Translations under genes and position numbers: made by a program
The notes under the pieces: model-generated
What the model saw: the letters and a program-made list of their open reading frames with translations, nothing else
Databases searched by the model: none
Told to the model about the DNA's origin: nothing
Assembly: GCA_965208015.1 (NCBI GenBank)
Contig: OZ242309.1
Span: 806,001 to 870,000 of the forward strand
From: Bin87 sp965208015
GTDB lineage: Bacteria; Chloroflexota; Dehalococcoidia; Lucifugimonadales; UBA3495
Length of the DNA: 64,000 nt
Direction of reading: 5' to 3'
In this document: positions 1 to 7,817 of the stretch, piece by piece
How positions within the stretch are numbered: the stretch's first letter is position 1
Layout of the letters: the number at the start of each line of letters is the position of its first letter

Positions 1-940
1 ACGGCGCGTCCGGCGAAGGCACCCGTCCCACGATGCTGTGAAACTCCAGCGCGGTCATTAGGGCGACCACCTCGGATCCCTCGTAATCTCCGAATTTGCA
101 GGCTTCGAGGTCCAAGTTAGCGGGAGCATCGCATTTGATGGTAGTCAAAAAGCGATATTCGAAAGCTTCCTCCCGGTTCGCCGCCAAGTTGTTCTGCACC
201 CGTTTCTGGGTAATCTCCTCCAGATGCTCGTAAATGCCTTCCAGGGTGCTGTAATTGCTCAACAACGTAGTTGCCGTCTTATCGCCGACGCCGGGCACGC
301 CTGGGATGTTGTCGGATTTGTCGCCAACCAGGGCCTTGTAGTCCGGCTGCTGCTCGGCGGTCAGCCCGCCGTATCGCGCCGCCAATTCCTCTTCATCCAC
401 AATCCGACGGTCGCGCTCGCTGCTGGCCAGGTCGACCCGAACCATCGGAGATATTAGCTGAAAGGTATCCCTGTCGCCCGTGAGGATCACCGTGGGCACG
501 TGGGCTGCCTCGGCCTGGCGACTCAACGTACCTATGATGTCGTCGGCCTCGTACCCCGGCAGTTCGTAAATCGGCACGGCGAAAGTCGCCATCAGCTCTT
601 TCACGCGGTCGAACTGTCCGCGCAGTTCCGGCGGGGTGGGCGGTCGCTGCGCCTTGTATTCCGGGAAACGCTCGTGCCGGAAAGTCGGGGTCGGCGTGTC
701 AAAAGCGACGGCGACGTGAGTCGGTTGCCACTCGTTCAGCGCACGAATGAAAACGCTGGCGAACCCGTAAACGCCGGTGACATCCTCGCCGGTGGTCGAA
801 ACTGTGAGGTTGCGGCTGGCGCTGATGGCGCGGAAAGACCGATGCACCATTGCGTGTCCATCGATCAGCAGCAGCAGCGGAGACCTCTGATCGCTGGCGG
901 TAAAGGTCATCTCCATGGACATCTGGTTGGCGCTGGACAT
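1..940 (-). CDS. polA: DNA polymerase I, N-terminal 5'-3' exonuclease part (runs off the window edge)
   Basis: Replication and repair polymerase; only the first 313 codons lie here, and they cover the 5' nuclease (FEN-like) domain that removes primers and flaps. Reading from ATG 940 leftward, the metal-binding acidic motifs are visible in order: LLLIDGHAMVHR, VAFDTPTPTFRH, YEADDIIG, ILTGDRDTFQLI and VGDKSDNIPGVPGVGDKTA, the last being the helix-hairpin-helix DNA-binding segment. The frame stays open to base 1, so the polymerase domain lies outside. GGAG sits about 9 bases before the chosen ATG; two more in-frame ATGs follow within ten codons. The gene is divergent from the FmdB genes across a 113-base gap. 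Because the polymerase domain is not seen, a free-standing 5' nuclease cannot be excluded. Confidence 0.9.
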   Translation of the reverse strand, partial: MSSANQMSMEMTFTASDQRSPLLLLIDGHAMVHRSFRAISASRNLTVSTTGEDVTGVYGFASVFIRALNEWQPTHVAVAFDTPTPTFRHERFPEYKAQRPPTPPELRGQFDRVKELMATFAVPIYELPGYEADDIIGTLSRQAEAAHVPTVILTGDRDTFQLISPMVRVDLASSERDRRIVDEEELAARYGGLTAEQQPDYKALVGDKSDNIPGVPGVGDKTATTLLSNYSTLEGIYEHLEEITQKRVQNNLAANREEAFEYRFLTTIKCDAPANLDLEACKFGDYEGSEVVALMTALEFHSIVGRVPSPDAP

Positions 941-997
941 TGGAGGTCTCCGGGCGCGGATTAAGCGGTCACAAGCTGTGGCTGCGATGATGGGCGC

Positions 998-1044
998 ATT
1001 ATACATGAGGCGACGCGGAGCACGTTCCTGCCCTGTGCTACAAT
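998..1044. promoter_or_regulatory. Divergent promoter region polA / FmdB
   Basis: Two -10 boxes face opposite ways in the 113-base gap. On the minus strand TATAAT (998-1003) points to polA. On the plus strand an extended -10, TGCTACAAT (1036-1044), ends only 9 bases before the first FmdB ATG at 1054. No good -35 box is seen for either. The short distance on the plus side suggests a leaderless or nearly leaderless FmdB transcript, which fits the lack of a Shine-Dalgarno sequence. Confidence 0.5.
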
Positions 1045-1053
1045 GCCCACGTT

Positions 1054-1371
1054 ATGCCCGTTTATGAATACCGATGCAACGGCTGTGGCGAGCGGCAGTC
1101 GCGCCTGATATTCAGTTGGACACCGTCCGATTCCCTCATCTGCAATAGCTGCGACGGCATCGACTTGACCCGGCTGGTGTCCGGGTTCTCCTTCCACCGC
1201 TCCTGGGGTGACAGCCTGAACTGGATGCCCGACAACGCTGCCGCGGACCTGGACAACAGCCACATCGGCAGCATCGACTCGCACATGGGTCGCATGGGCG
1301 AGGCAATGGGCGGGCAGGTTACCCCGGAATTCCACGAGCACCGGCACGAAATTATCCACCCCGATTCCTGA
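1054..1371 (+). CDS. FmdB-family zinc ribbon protein (first copy)
   Basis: A 105-aa protein that starts with MPVYEYRC, the signature of the FmdB/CxxC_CXXC_SSSS regulatory zinc ribbon family. C8-x2-C11 and C30-x2-C33 form the zinc ribbon. The remaining 70 residues are polar, with many His and Asp, and have no recognised domain. Members occur next to very varied genes and their molecular role is unsettled; a regulatory or metal-handling role is only inferred from the family name. A second copy follows 60 bases downstream with the same cysteine spacing, so this is a tandem duplication that has diverged outside the ribbon. No Shine-Dalgarno sequence precedes the ATG. Confidence 0.85.
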   Translation: MPVYEYRCNGCGERQSRLIFSWTPSDSLICNSCDGIDLTRLVSGFSFHRSWGDSLNWMPDNAAADLDNSHIGSIDSHMGRMGEAMGGQVTPEFHEHRHEIIHPDS

Positions 1372-1431
1372 CCGCCATCGGGCCAACCCCGGGCCATCAG
1401 GTAGCTTCAACCCCCGTTCGTCGCGAATACC

Positions 1432-1767
1432 ATGCCCATCTACGAATACCGTTGCCATCAGTGCCGGCAGATCTCCTCGATCTTCGTGCGCTCGATCAGT
1501 TCCCCCTTGACGCCGAAGTGCCAGGCTTGCGGCAGCGACGACATGGAGCGCCGCATGTCCACATTTGCCATGGGTAAAACCACCGGCGAAATCCATAGCG
1601 CGCACCCCATGGGCAGCAATTCGCGAGACTACTACAGCGACCCGCGCAACATCGGGCGCCACGTGGAAGAGTCTTTCGCTCGCCACGGTGTCGACATGCC
1701 CGCTTCGGTTCGTGAATCCATCGATTCCGCTCGCAGCGGCGACGCGCCCAAAGGATTGGACCTGTGA
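1432..1767 (+). CDS. FmdB-family zinc ribbon protein (second copy)
   Basis: A 111-aa paralogue of the preceding gene. It begins MPIYEYRCHQC and keeps the same four cysteines (C8, C11, C30, C33), while the rest of the protein has diverged. It is probably co-transcribed with thiE: its TGA overlaps the thiE GTG start in a GTGA overlap at 1764-1767. The translational coupling to thiE is seen in the sequence; a functional link to thiamine synthesis is only a guess. Confidence 0.85.
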   Translation: MPIYEYRCHQCRQISSIFVRSISSPLTPKCQACGSDDMERRMSTFAMGKTTGEIHSAHPMGSNSRDYYSDPRNIGRHVEESFARHGVDMPASVRESIDSARSGDAPKGLDL

Positions 1768-2741
1768 CGGAGCAACAAAGCAATTCGCCATCTGACCTGC
1801 TGGCTGCCCTTATCGCCTGCTTGGACGGAATCGTCGCATCGGATTCGCTCCCCGAGGGCCTGATGCGCGGTGAAGTCGGTTGGCTGGGGGACGGCCTCAG
1901 TGACCCCGGCCGGGCATCCACCGCGCCATTTGCTGTCGAGAGTCGCCACCAGGCGCTGGAAATGGCAGACGCTGCTCGTGGCTTGTTGGACGTTTTGGGC
2001 ACAACCCAGGGAATCCCCGCCGATGGGGCGTTGCAGTTGCGCCGCGCCCTGGATGACGCGGGTGCACGCATCGGCTCCGCGGTGCGCCGAGACCAGGCGG
2101 ACCGGATCCGCGGCCTCTACGTCATCATAGATCCCGAAGTGACGGGCGGCCGGGATCCGATGGAAATCGCCCGTGCCGCCATCAGCGGCGGGGCCCGCAT
2201 GTTGCAGTTGCGTGACAAGCTGCGCGACAAGGGCGAGCAGTTGCCGCTGGGTCTCGCGTTGCGCGATTTGTGCACCGCCAACGACGCCCTGCTGATAATC
2301 AACGATCACGCGGACTTGGCCGCCGCGTTGGGTCCCGACCACGTAGGACTGCACGTCGGGCAAACCGATCTTCCGGTTGCGGAGGCCAGGAAGATCCTGG
2401 CGCCGGGACAGGTGTTGGGCCGCTCCAACCGCGAGATCGATCTGATAATCGAATCCCAGGAAATGGGCGCCGATCACGTCGCGTTCGGCGCGATGTATAC
2501 CACGACCACTAAGCAGGTCACGCGAGCGCCGCAGGGCCCGGAGCGCTTGAAGCAGGCTCGGGCCGCCGCAAACGTGCCCCTGGTGGCCATCGGCGGAATT
2601 ACAGCGGGGAACGTCGCGCCGGTGGTGGAAGCCGGCGCTGACGCGATCTGCGTTACGGCGGCGGTGGGCAGCGCTCCGGAACCTGAAGCCGCGGCGGCAG
2701 CGCTGACTGAAGCCATACGGGCAGCCGGCGGACGGGTTTAG
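1764..2741 (+). CDS. thiE: Thiamine-phosphate synthase with N-terminal extension
   Basis: Joins hydroxymethylpyrimidine diphosphate and thiazole phosphate to give thiamine monophosphate in the cytosol. The 325-aa product has the ThiE TIM barrel from about residue 112: RGLYVIID, MLQLRDK, IINDHADLA, GLHVGQTD, GAMYTTTTK and AIGGI match the substrate and phosphate-binding motifs. ThiE is usually about 210-220 aa; here some 110 mainly helical residues precede it. That placement recalls the ThiD2-type N-terminal domain of some bacterial ThiE fusions, but I cannot recognise that domain with confidence. The start is GTG, overlapping the upstream stop. thiD lies 16 kb away on the same strand. Confidence 0.9.
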   Translation: MTEQQSNSPSDLLAALIACLDGIVASDSLPEGLMRGEVGWLGDGLSDPGRASTAPFAVESRHQALEMADAARGLLDVLGTTQGIPADGALQLRRALDDAGARIGSAVRRDQADRIRGLYVIIDPEVTGGRDPMEIARAAISGGARMLQLRDKLRDKGEQLPLGLALRDLCTANDALLIINDHADLAAALGPDHVGLHVGQTDLPVAEARKILAPGQVLGRSNREIDLIIESQEMGADHVAFGAMYTTTTKQVTRAPQGPERLKQARAAANVPLVAIGGITAGNVAPVVEAGADAICVTAAVGSAPEPEAAAAALTEAIRAAGGRV

Positions 2742-2752
2742 GGGGAGCCGTC

Positions 2753-3385
2753 ATGCCCACTCGCTATGGGCCACATCTGACCGCTCTTTCCAACAAAGCG
2801 GTTGAAGAACTCACCGCCAGGCATCGCGCTCGGGAGCAGGCTCTCGGTGTGTCCCGACAGGTTATCAGGAACTCGGCCAACGCCATCCGCGCCGTGCACC
2901 GCAACGATTTCGCAGAGGCGCGTCGCCTGATTGCCGAAGCGGCGACCCGGCTGGACGAAACCCGGAGCATTCGCGTCGACAACCCGGAGATTTACTACGC
3001 CGGGTTTCTGTCTGATGCGCGCAAGGAGTTCACTGAGGCGAACATAACGTTAGCGGTGATTTCCGGGGCCGAAATACCCGACGCCGAGTCCCTCAACATG
3101 GATCCGCCGGCCTACCTGAACGGCATGGCGGAGGTGATCGGCGAATTGCGCCGTTACATCCTGGACGCCCTGCGCCGCGACGATACCTCCCGGTGCGAAG
3201 AGCTGATGGAGTTGATGGACGAGATTTACGGCATCCTGGTTACCGTCGATTTCCCCGAAGCCGTCACCGGCGGCCTGCGCCACAGCACGGACGCCATGCG
3301 TGGCGTCCTGGAGCGCACCCGAGGCGACCTGACGATTTCCCTTCAGCAGCGCCGTCTGGAACGGCGCCTCGAAAACCTCACCTAG
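2753..3385 (+). CDS. Translin family protein
   Basis: A 210-aa all-helical protein of the translin/TRAX family, which in eukaryotes binds and cuts RNA (C3PO) and has scattered archaeal and bacterial members, some mis-labelled as haloacid dehalogenases. Family marks are the Ser/Arg/Ala helix QVIRNSANAIRAVHRND, the central LSDARKEFTEAN helix and the C-terminal series RRYILDALRRDD, LMELMDEIYGIL and GGLRHSTDAMRGVLERTRGDLT. A strong GGGGGAG lies 5 bases before the ATG and the gene is 11 bases after thiE, so it probably belongs to the same transcript. The role in bacteria is unknown; nucleic-acid binding is inferred from the family. Confidence 0.8.
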   Translation: MPTRYGPHLTALSNKAVEELTARHRAREQALGVSRQVIRNSANAIRAVHRNDFAEARRLIAEAATRLDETRSIRVDNPEIYYAGFLSDARKEFTEANITLAVISGAEIPDAESLNMDPPAYLNGMAEVIGELRRYILDALRRDDTSRCEELMELMDEIYGILVTVDFPEAVTGGLRHSTDAMRGVLERTRGDLTISLQQRRLERRLENLT

Positions 3386-3403
3386 CCCGTTTTTAGTCGG
3401 TGT

Positions 3404-4186
3404 ATGGCGGTGGTTTCGCCGCCTGGCCAAAACCATCGAGCGCTCTCAGTGAGGATAGCCGGCCCAACCGTGATAACCGCCCGTTGGCGCGATATTGCGA
3501 TCCTCTCCTGGCCGGTTGACGACTATATTCTGGCGCCCTTCTTGCCTACAGGCTTGGATATCGATCATTGGCGAGGCGACGCCTACATCAGTCTGGTATG
3601 CCTGTTTATGGAAAACGTCAGGGCATTGGGCTTGCCGGCTCTCCCCCGCCGCTTCGCGGAGGTGAACCTCAGGTTCTACGTGCGGTTCGCGCATCAAGCC
3701 GAAGAACGCCAGGGCGTAGTGTTCCTGAGACAACTGGTTTCCAGCCCATTTGTCGCCTTCGCCGGACGCTTCGTTTTCTGGGAACCGATGCTCAAATCGG
3801 CAGTGTCCCATCAGTTTGCGACGACGGATTCTCCCATCGGCCCCGGCCAGCGCCGTTTGCATTACCGCTGGCTGAACGGCGGCCGCGACGAAGGATTGCG
3901 GCTCACTGCCGCCGGCGACGCTTACCTTGCTGAGCCCGGCTCGCTGGACGAATTCCTCACCGACCGGCACTGGGGCTTCAACGCCCAATCCGACCGCCGA
4001 GTTCGAGCGTACCGAATTTCCAGGGAGCCGTGGCCACTGGTCCCCGCCTTTGAGCACGAATTACAGTGCGACGTCAGAACCCTCGGCGGACCGCGTATGG
4101 CGAATTTCGTCGCTGGTCTTCCGGCATCTGTCTTGTGGGCGGTGGGTTCCGATACCCGGATACATTGGCCGACCAAGTTGAGATAA
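3404..4186 (+). CDS. DUF2071 (YqjF-like) family protein
   Basis: A 260-aa protein of the DUF2071/YqjF family, whose biochemical role is not established. Recognisable parts are ILSWPVDDYILAPFLPTGLDID near residue 35, the run AEVNLRFYVRF, and the C-terminal part with WGFNAQSDRRVRAYRI and a Trp-rich segment. The conserved part begins near residue 28, so the first codons may not be translated and a GTG about 15 codons in is an alternative start. It follows the translin gene by 18 bases. It has no signal peptide or membrane segment. Confidence 0.75.
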   Translation: MAVVSPPGQNHRALSVRIAGPTVITARWRDIAILSWPVDDYILAPFLPTGLDIDHWRGDAYISLVCLFMENVRALGLPALPRRFAEVNLRFYVRFAHQAEERQGVVFLRQLVSSPFVAFAGRFVFWEPMLKSAVSHQFATTDSPIGPGQRRLHYRWLNGGRDEGLRLTAAGDAYLAEPGSLDEFLTDRHWGFNAQSDRRVRAYRISREPWPLVPAFEHELQCDVRTLGGPRMANFVAGLPASVLWAVGSDTRIHWPTKLR

Positions 4187-4207
4187 ACGATTAGCCGTTG
4201 TTAGAAT
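4178..4207 (+). promoter_or_regulatory. Predicted sigma70 promoter for the UGSC cluster
   Basis: TTGAGA (4178-4183) and TAGAAT (4202-4207) are separated by 18 bases and lie across the end of the DUF2071 gene. The predicted start is about 45 bases before the GTG of the next gene. This suggests that the 345-aa gene, the selenoprotein and the propeller gene form their own transcript. Confidence 0.5.
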
Positions 4208-4258
4208 GCTCTATCGCAGCCGGTTCCCCGGAGTGTGGATCGGCAAGGCAGGGTTTGA

Positions 4259-5296
4259 GTGGTTGAAGCAACGCCGCGAGCGGCCGTACATACGATCCCC
4301 GACTCTCTGGACGCCATTGAAGAGTGCTACCGGCGCGGCTGGACCGACGGCCTCCCCGTGGTTCCTCCCACCGCCGACCGGGTCCAGGCGATGCTGGAAG
4401 CGGTCGGCCTGGACCCGGACCACGTGCTGGGAGAAGTCCCGGTGCGGCGCAGGACCTTGACCGCTGAGCAGGCCGCGGCCAACGCGGTGATGGCCGGCTG
4501 TCTGCCATCTTATTTCCCCGTTGTTCTGGCGACAATGCGGGTGCTGTTCGAACACGACCCCAATTGCATCCATGAAGTTTCGGCAGTCACCAATTCCACC
4601 GGCTTGCTGGTGGCGGTCAACGGTCCAATCCGGCGCCAGATCGACTTGAACTGTACCGACAACCTGTTCAGTCCCGGCCATCGCGCCAACTCCACCATCG
4701 GTCGAGCGTTGCGGCTGATCTTGATCAACGTGTTTGAACAGCGACCCGGCCTTTTGGATCGCGGCTGCATGGGCAGCTTGACCAAGTTTGGCGTGGTCAT
4801 CGGCGAAGACGAGGAGAACAGCCCGTGGGAACCGTTCCACGTCAGCCAGGGCTACTCGCCGGAACAGTCGACGGTCACGGTGGCAACCATTCAGGACCCT
4901 TCCATGCACAGTAACCGCTACGGAACCACCGCCGAGAGCCTTCTGGACTCCATCGCGGACGGGATGGCCTCCCACGGGTTGGCCTCGTACTTCGGGCGGA
5001 ACATAAAATGGGTTTGGGTGATCGGCTACTGGCACTCCGAGCTGCTGAGCCGCTTCGGCTGGACCCGCCCCGATATGCAACAGTACCTGTACGAGCGCGC
5101 GTGGCGGTCTACCGGGGAATTGAAGAGGCTCGGCATGGTGCACGGCGCTGTACAGCCGGGGGATGACGATCTGCGGCGCATGAGTATAGACGGACCCGAA
5201 GACATTCTGATATTCAAGGCCGGTGGCGACAGCGGCATGTACAGCGAACTGATCATGAACTACTACGGTGTGCCCGCAGTCACCACGGTGATTTAG
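4259..5296 (+). CDS. Protein of unknown function, upstream partner of the UGSC selenoprotein
   Basis: A 345-aa soluble protein that I cannot assign to a characterised enzyme. Near its N-terminus it has ECYRRGWTDGLPVVPPTADRV, a motif I associate with proteins encoded beside UGSC-family selenoproteins. Other notable stretches are AVTNSTGLLVAVNGP, FGVVIGEDEEN and a C-terminal FKAGGDSGMYSELIMNYYG. The start is GTG with AGGG 5 bases upstream. The selenoprotein gene follows after 32 bases in the same direction, so a two-protein complex or pathway is a reasonable inference. It has no UGxC motif of its own. Confidence 0.6.
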   Translation: MVEATPRAAVHTIPDSLDAIEECYRRGWTDGLPVVPPTADRVQAMLEAVGLDPDHVLGEVPVRRRTLTAEQAAANAVMAGCLPSYFPVVLATMRVLFEHDPNCIHEVSAVTNSTGLLVAVNGPIRRQIDLNCTDNLFSPGHRANSTIGRALRLILINVFEQRPGLLDRGCMGSLTKFGVVIGEDEENSPWEPFHVSQGYSPEQSTVTVATIQDPSMHSNRYGTTAESLLDSIADGMASHGLASYFGRNIKWVWVIGYWHSELLSRFGWTRPDMQQYLYERAWRSTGELKRLGMVHGAVQPGDDDLRRMSIDGPEDILIFKAGGDSGMYSELIMNYYGVPAVTTVI

Positions 5297-5328
5297 CGTA
5301 AGCGCACCGAATCCTTAAAGGAGTTTTC

Positions 5329-5901
5329 ATGGCCTCCCAAGCAATTCCCACCGTGCAGTTGATCGACCCCACGGGATTTGATCCCGGAGAGGAATCAATG
5401 ATCATGGCGGCCCGTCCCATCGACCTGCGTGGCGGACGACTGGGCCTGCTCGACAATTCCAAGGCCAATGCGGACGCGATCCTCTGGTCCATCGCCAACG
5501 CCCTGAATGAAGAGTTCGAGTTTGCCGACATCTTCTATGCGCGCAAGCACAGCTCGTCGCTGCCGCCCCATCCGGAGGTCCTCGCCGACCTCCACCGCAA
5601 TGCGGACTTCGTCATCGCCGGTGTGGGGGATTGAGGGGGATGCTCGTCGGGCAGTTTGCACGATGGAATTACACTGGAACGCCAGGGCATCCCGGCGGCG
5701 ACCATCATCACCACTGTGTTCGCCAACACCGCCCGTGCGTATACTCGCCTCATGGGCGTGCCGAATTTCCCGTATCTCATGTGCGCCCACCCTATCGGCA
5801 GAGCCACCAGTGAGGAGCTTCAGTCGCGCGCTCGGCTGCTGACCCCGGCGGTGCGCCACCTGCTGATCAACGGGGAACTTGCGGGACCTCAAGCCGCATG
5901 A
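5329..5901 (+). CDS. UGSC-family selenoprotein (in-frame UGA read as selenocysteine)
   Basis: Read through the TGA at 5632-5634, this frame encodes 190 aa with selenocysteine at residue 102. The residues around it read FVIAGVGD-U-GGCSSGSLHDG, so U102 and C105 form a UGGC redox motif equivalent to UGSC of the UGSC family of (seleno)proteins. The part after the TGA (HDGITLERQGIPAATIITT, then a PHPIG-like AHPIGRATSEEL) continues the same fold and has no other stop until 5901. A simple stop would give a 101-aa protein cut exactly at the catalytic position. The start ATG has GGAG 8 bases upstream. A hairpin directly after the TGA could serve as the SECIS. The function is unknown, presumably redox chemistry. 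selA/B/C are not in the window, so selenocysteine insertion is inferred. Confidence 0.8.
5644..5663 (+). promoter_or_regulatory. Candidate bacterial SECIS hairpin
   Basis: Ten bases after the in-frame TGA, the bases TCGT (5644-5647) pair with ACGA (5660-5663). The stem continues through C-G, G-U and G-U pairs past a bulged C at 5659 to a five-base loop GCAGT (5651-5655). The loop starts with G and lies 16 bases after the TGA, which agrees with what I recall of bacterial SECIS models. The stem was found by eye without energy calculation. Confidence 0.4.
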
Positions 5902-5917
5902 ACCTGCGGAGCTGAAC

Positions 5918-7735
5918 ATGCCTGGTATTGGGGACATATTCCGCAGGATTACTCAGCGCTCACGAGCGCCGGAGCCAGAGTCGGCTGAAACGTACGATAC
6001 CGGAACGGATTTGCCGCCGCCAGATCCTGCTGATTTGGCACCTCCCGAACCGCTCGCGTGGGAGCCCGAAGATGGAGGTTCTGCGCTGGCTTCTGCCCCG
6101 GAATCGGACGACCAGCGGTTCGCGTCGCCCGATCGACCGGCATCATCCCAGGCGGCGTTTGATGATCGACCGCCCCGTGAAACCCTGGTTTCTCCTTCGC
6201 TCGAACCTCAGGTGAGTTTTGCGACTGACACGCGAGATGACAGCAATGTCAGCATACTTGATCCTCCCGTTGTTGAAGTTGGAGACGACGTCCTGGTCGA
6301 TGATCCCCTGGTGTTGGCCTGTCCGTATTGCGGGGCGGAAGGCCAACGGGTCGGGTCCCGCTGCGCCAATGAGAGATGCAACCGGGTGATCGTGCGGCTG
6401 CCGCCCTGGGCGCAGCACCGGCGGCACAATTGGTTCACACGACGCATTTCGTGGCGCCGTGTTGTCATGGCTTGCATCGCGGCGCTCCTGATCGTATTCG
6501 TAATTTGGGTCAATTACCCGTTTGCGCCTGACCCGGTGGTGTTGTTCAAAAAGACTCAGACCCAGTTGACCATAGACGCCGGTCCCGGTTCGTGGACCGG
6601 CGTTGGCAGAGACCTCAGACACAGTCGTCGGGTGGACATTGGACCGCCGCCGCCTTCAGGTCAGATCAGGTACTGGAACTTCGACGTTCCCGGCGACCCG
6701 TTGCTGTCCGAACCTGTCGCACAGGACACGCACGTTTACATAGGTTCGTCCAAAGGCATGTACGCGTTATCCCACGCGGACCTGTCCTTGATCGAAAAAT
6801 GGGAAGGTGACACGCCAGGTCGGATAACAGCCGGCGCCGCGGTGATCGGCTTGTATCTATTCTTCGGGAGTACAGACCATACCGTCAGTTCATGGAACGC
6901 ATTTGACGGCCAGGTGCGCTGGAGCTTTCCCGCCGCTGACACGGTTGAAACCGCCCCCGTGGTTTCGGATGGACTGGTGTACATCAGCTCAGGGGAGAGT
7001 TGGATCTATGCTCTGGATGCCCACACTGGGGCGTTGATCTGGAAAGAGCAGTTGGACAGCAACGCCAGTGACGCTGCTACCATTCACGACGGCAAGCTGT
7101 TCGTTGGCGACGAAAAAGGCGTGTTCTACATTTTATCCGCCCGGACCGGCCAAGAATGGTTCCGTTTCCGAACCCCGCGAGCCATCAGCGGTTCGCCCGT
7201 GGTTTCTGAAGATGGGGAACGCGCGTATTTCAGCGCGGGTGGCCAGTTGTACGCCGTGGAAGCGACCCGCCGGGAAATACCAGGTCTTTATCAGTTCAAA
7301 CAGTTGTGGGCTCAGCTCTGGCTCTGGCAAGTACCTGGAGTTCCACGTCCCAAGGGTCAGCAAGGGGGACTATGGCGGTTCACGCCCGAAAACCCTCTTC
7401 AGGGAGTCAAGAGCAGCCCCGCACTGGTCGACCACGAAAACGGCGGCACGTTATACGCCGGGGGCCACGACAACAATGTCTATGCTTTAGACGCCATAAC
7501 CGGCGATCCCCTGTGGACTTTCCACACGGAGAATGCCGTGTGGGCTTCTCCCCTCGTAATCAAGGACCACCTGATCGTTGGCGACGAGTCCGGTTTCTTG
7601 TACTCGTTGGACCGATTGACTGGGCACGAGAACTGGAGCATGAACCTGGGGGCTCCCATCAAGATCCCGCCGATAGTGAGCAACGGGTTGCTGATCGTGC
7701 GCACCGCCGACGGAAACGTATACGGCATCGAATAG
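5918..7735 (+). CDS. Membrane-anchored PQQ-like beta-propeller protein with zinc ribbon
   Basis: A 605-aa protein. Residues 1-130 are acidic, Pro-rich and probably disordered. C135, C138, C149 and C154 (CPYCGAEGQRVGSRC..C) look like a zinc ribbon. Residues 181-199 form one transmembrane helix, which puts the C-terminal part outside. From about residue 230 there are repeated propeller blades of the PQQ type, for example VYIGSSKGMYAL, YALDAHTGALIWK, VYALDAITGDPLWTF and VYGIE at the end. Such propellers bind PQQ or act as BamB-like scaffolds; no dehydrogenase catalytic residues could be identified. The ATG at 5918 has GGAG 7 bases upstream and is preferred over an earlier in-frame TTG that overlaps the selenoprotein gene. 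It lies 16 bases after that gene. Confidence 0.75.
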   Translation: MPGIGDIFRRITQRSRAPEPESAETYDTGTDLPPPDPADLAPPEPLAWEPEDGGSALASAPESDDQRFASPDRPASSQAAFDDRPPRETLVSPSLEPQVSFATDTRDDSNVSILDPPVVEVGDDVLVDDPLVLACPYCGAEGQRVGSRCANERCNRVIVRLPPWAQHRRHNWFTRRISWRRVVMACIAALLIVFVIWVNYPFAPDPVVLFKKTQTQLTIDAGPGSWTGVGRDLRHSRRVDIGPPPPSGQIRYWNFDVPGDPLLSEPVAQDTHVYIGSSKGMYALSHADLSLIEKWEGDTPGRITAGAAVIGLYLFFGSTDHTVSSWNAFDGQVRWSFPAADTVETAPVVSDGLVYISSGESWIYALDAHTGALIWKEQLDSNASDAATIHDGKLFVGDEKGVFYILSARTGQEWFRFRTPRAISGSPVVSEDGERAYFSAGGQLYAVEATRREIPGLYQFKQLWAQLWLWQVPGVPRPKGQQGGLWRFTPENPLQGVKSSPALVDHENGGTLYAGGHDNNVYALDAITGDPLWTFHTENAVWASPLVIKDHLIVGDESGFLYSLDRLTGHENWSMNLGAPIKIPPIVSNGLLIVRTADGNVYGIE

Positions 7736-7759
7736 CGCATTGCCCAAGCCACTGATGAA

Positions 7760-7792
7760 AACGCCCCTGGCCAAGCAGTGACCAGGGGCGTT
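7760..7792. terminator. Bidirectional hairpin terminator
   Basis: A perfect 11-base-pair stem (aacgcccctgg at 7760-7770 with its complement at 7782-7792) and an 11-base loop lie between the convergent propeller and oppF genes. There is no long T-run on either side, so it may be a weak or shared terminator. Confidence 0.7.
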
Positions 7793-7817
7793 CGCCATTA
7801 TATTCGGAAGCGGTCGG

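Noticed and set aside
5329..5634. A 101-aa gene ending at the TGA, with a separate 81-aa gene at 5656-5901
   Set aside because: Both pieces are in the same frame and form one conserved protein around a UGxC motif; two independent small genes or a pseudogene are less likely than selenocysteine read-through.
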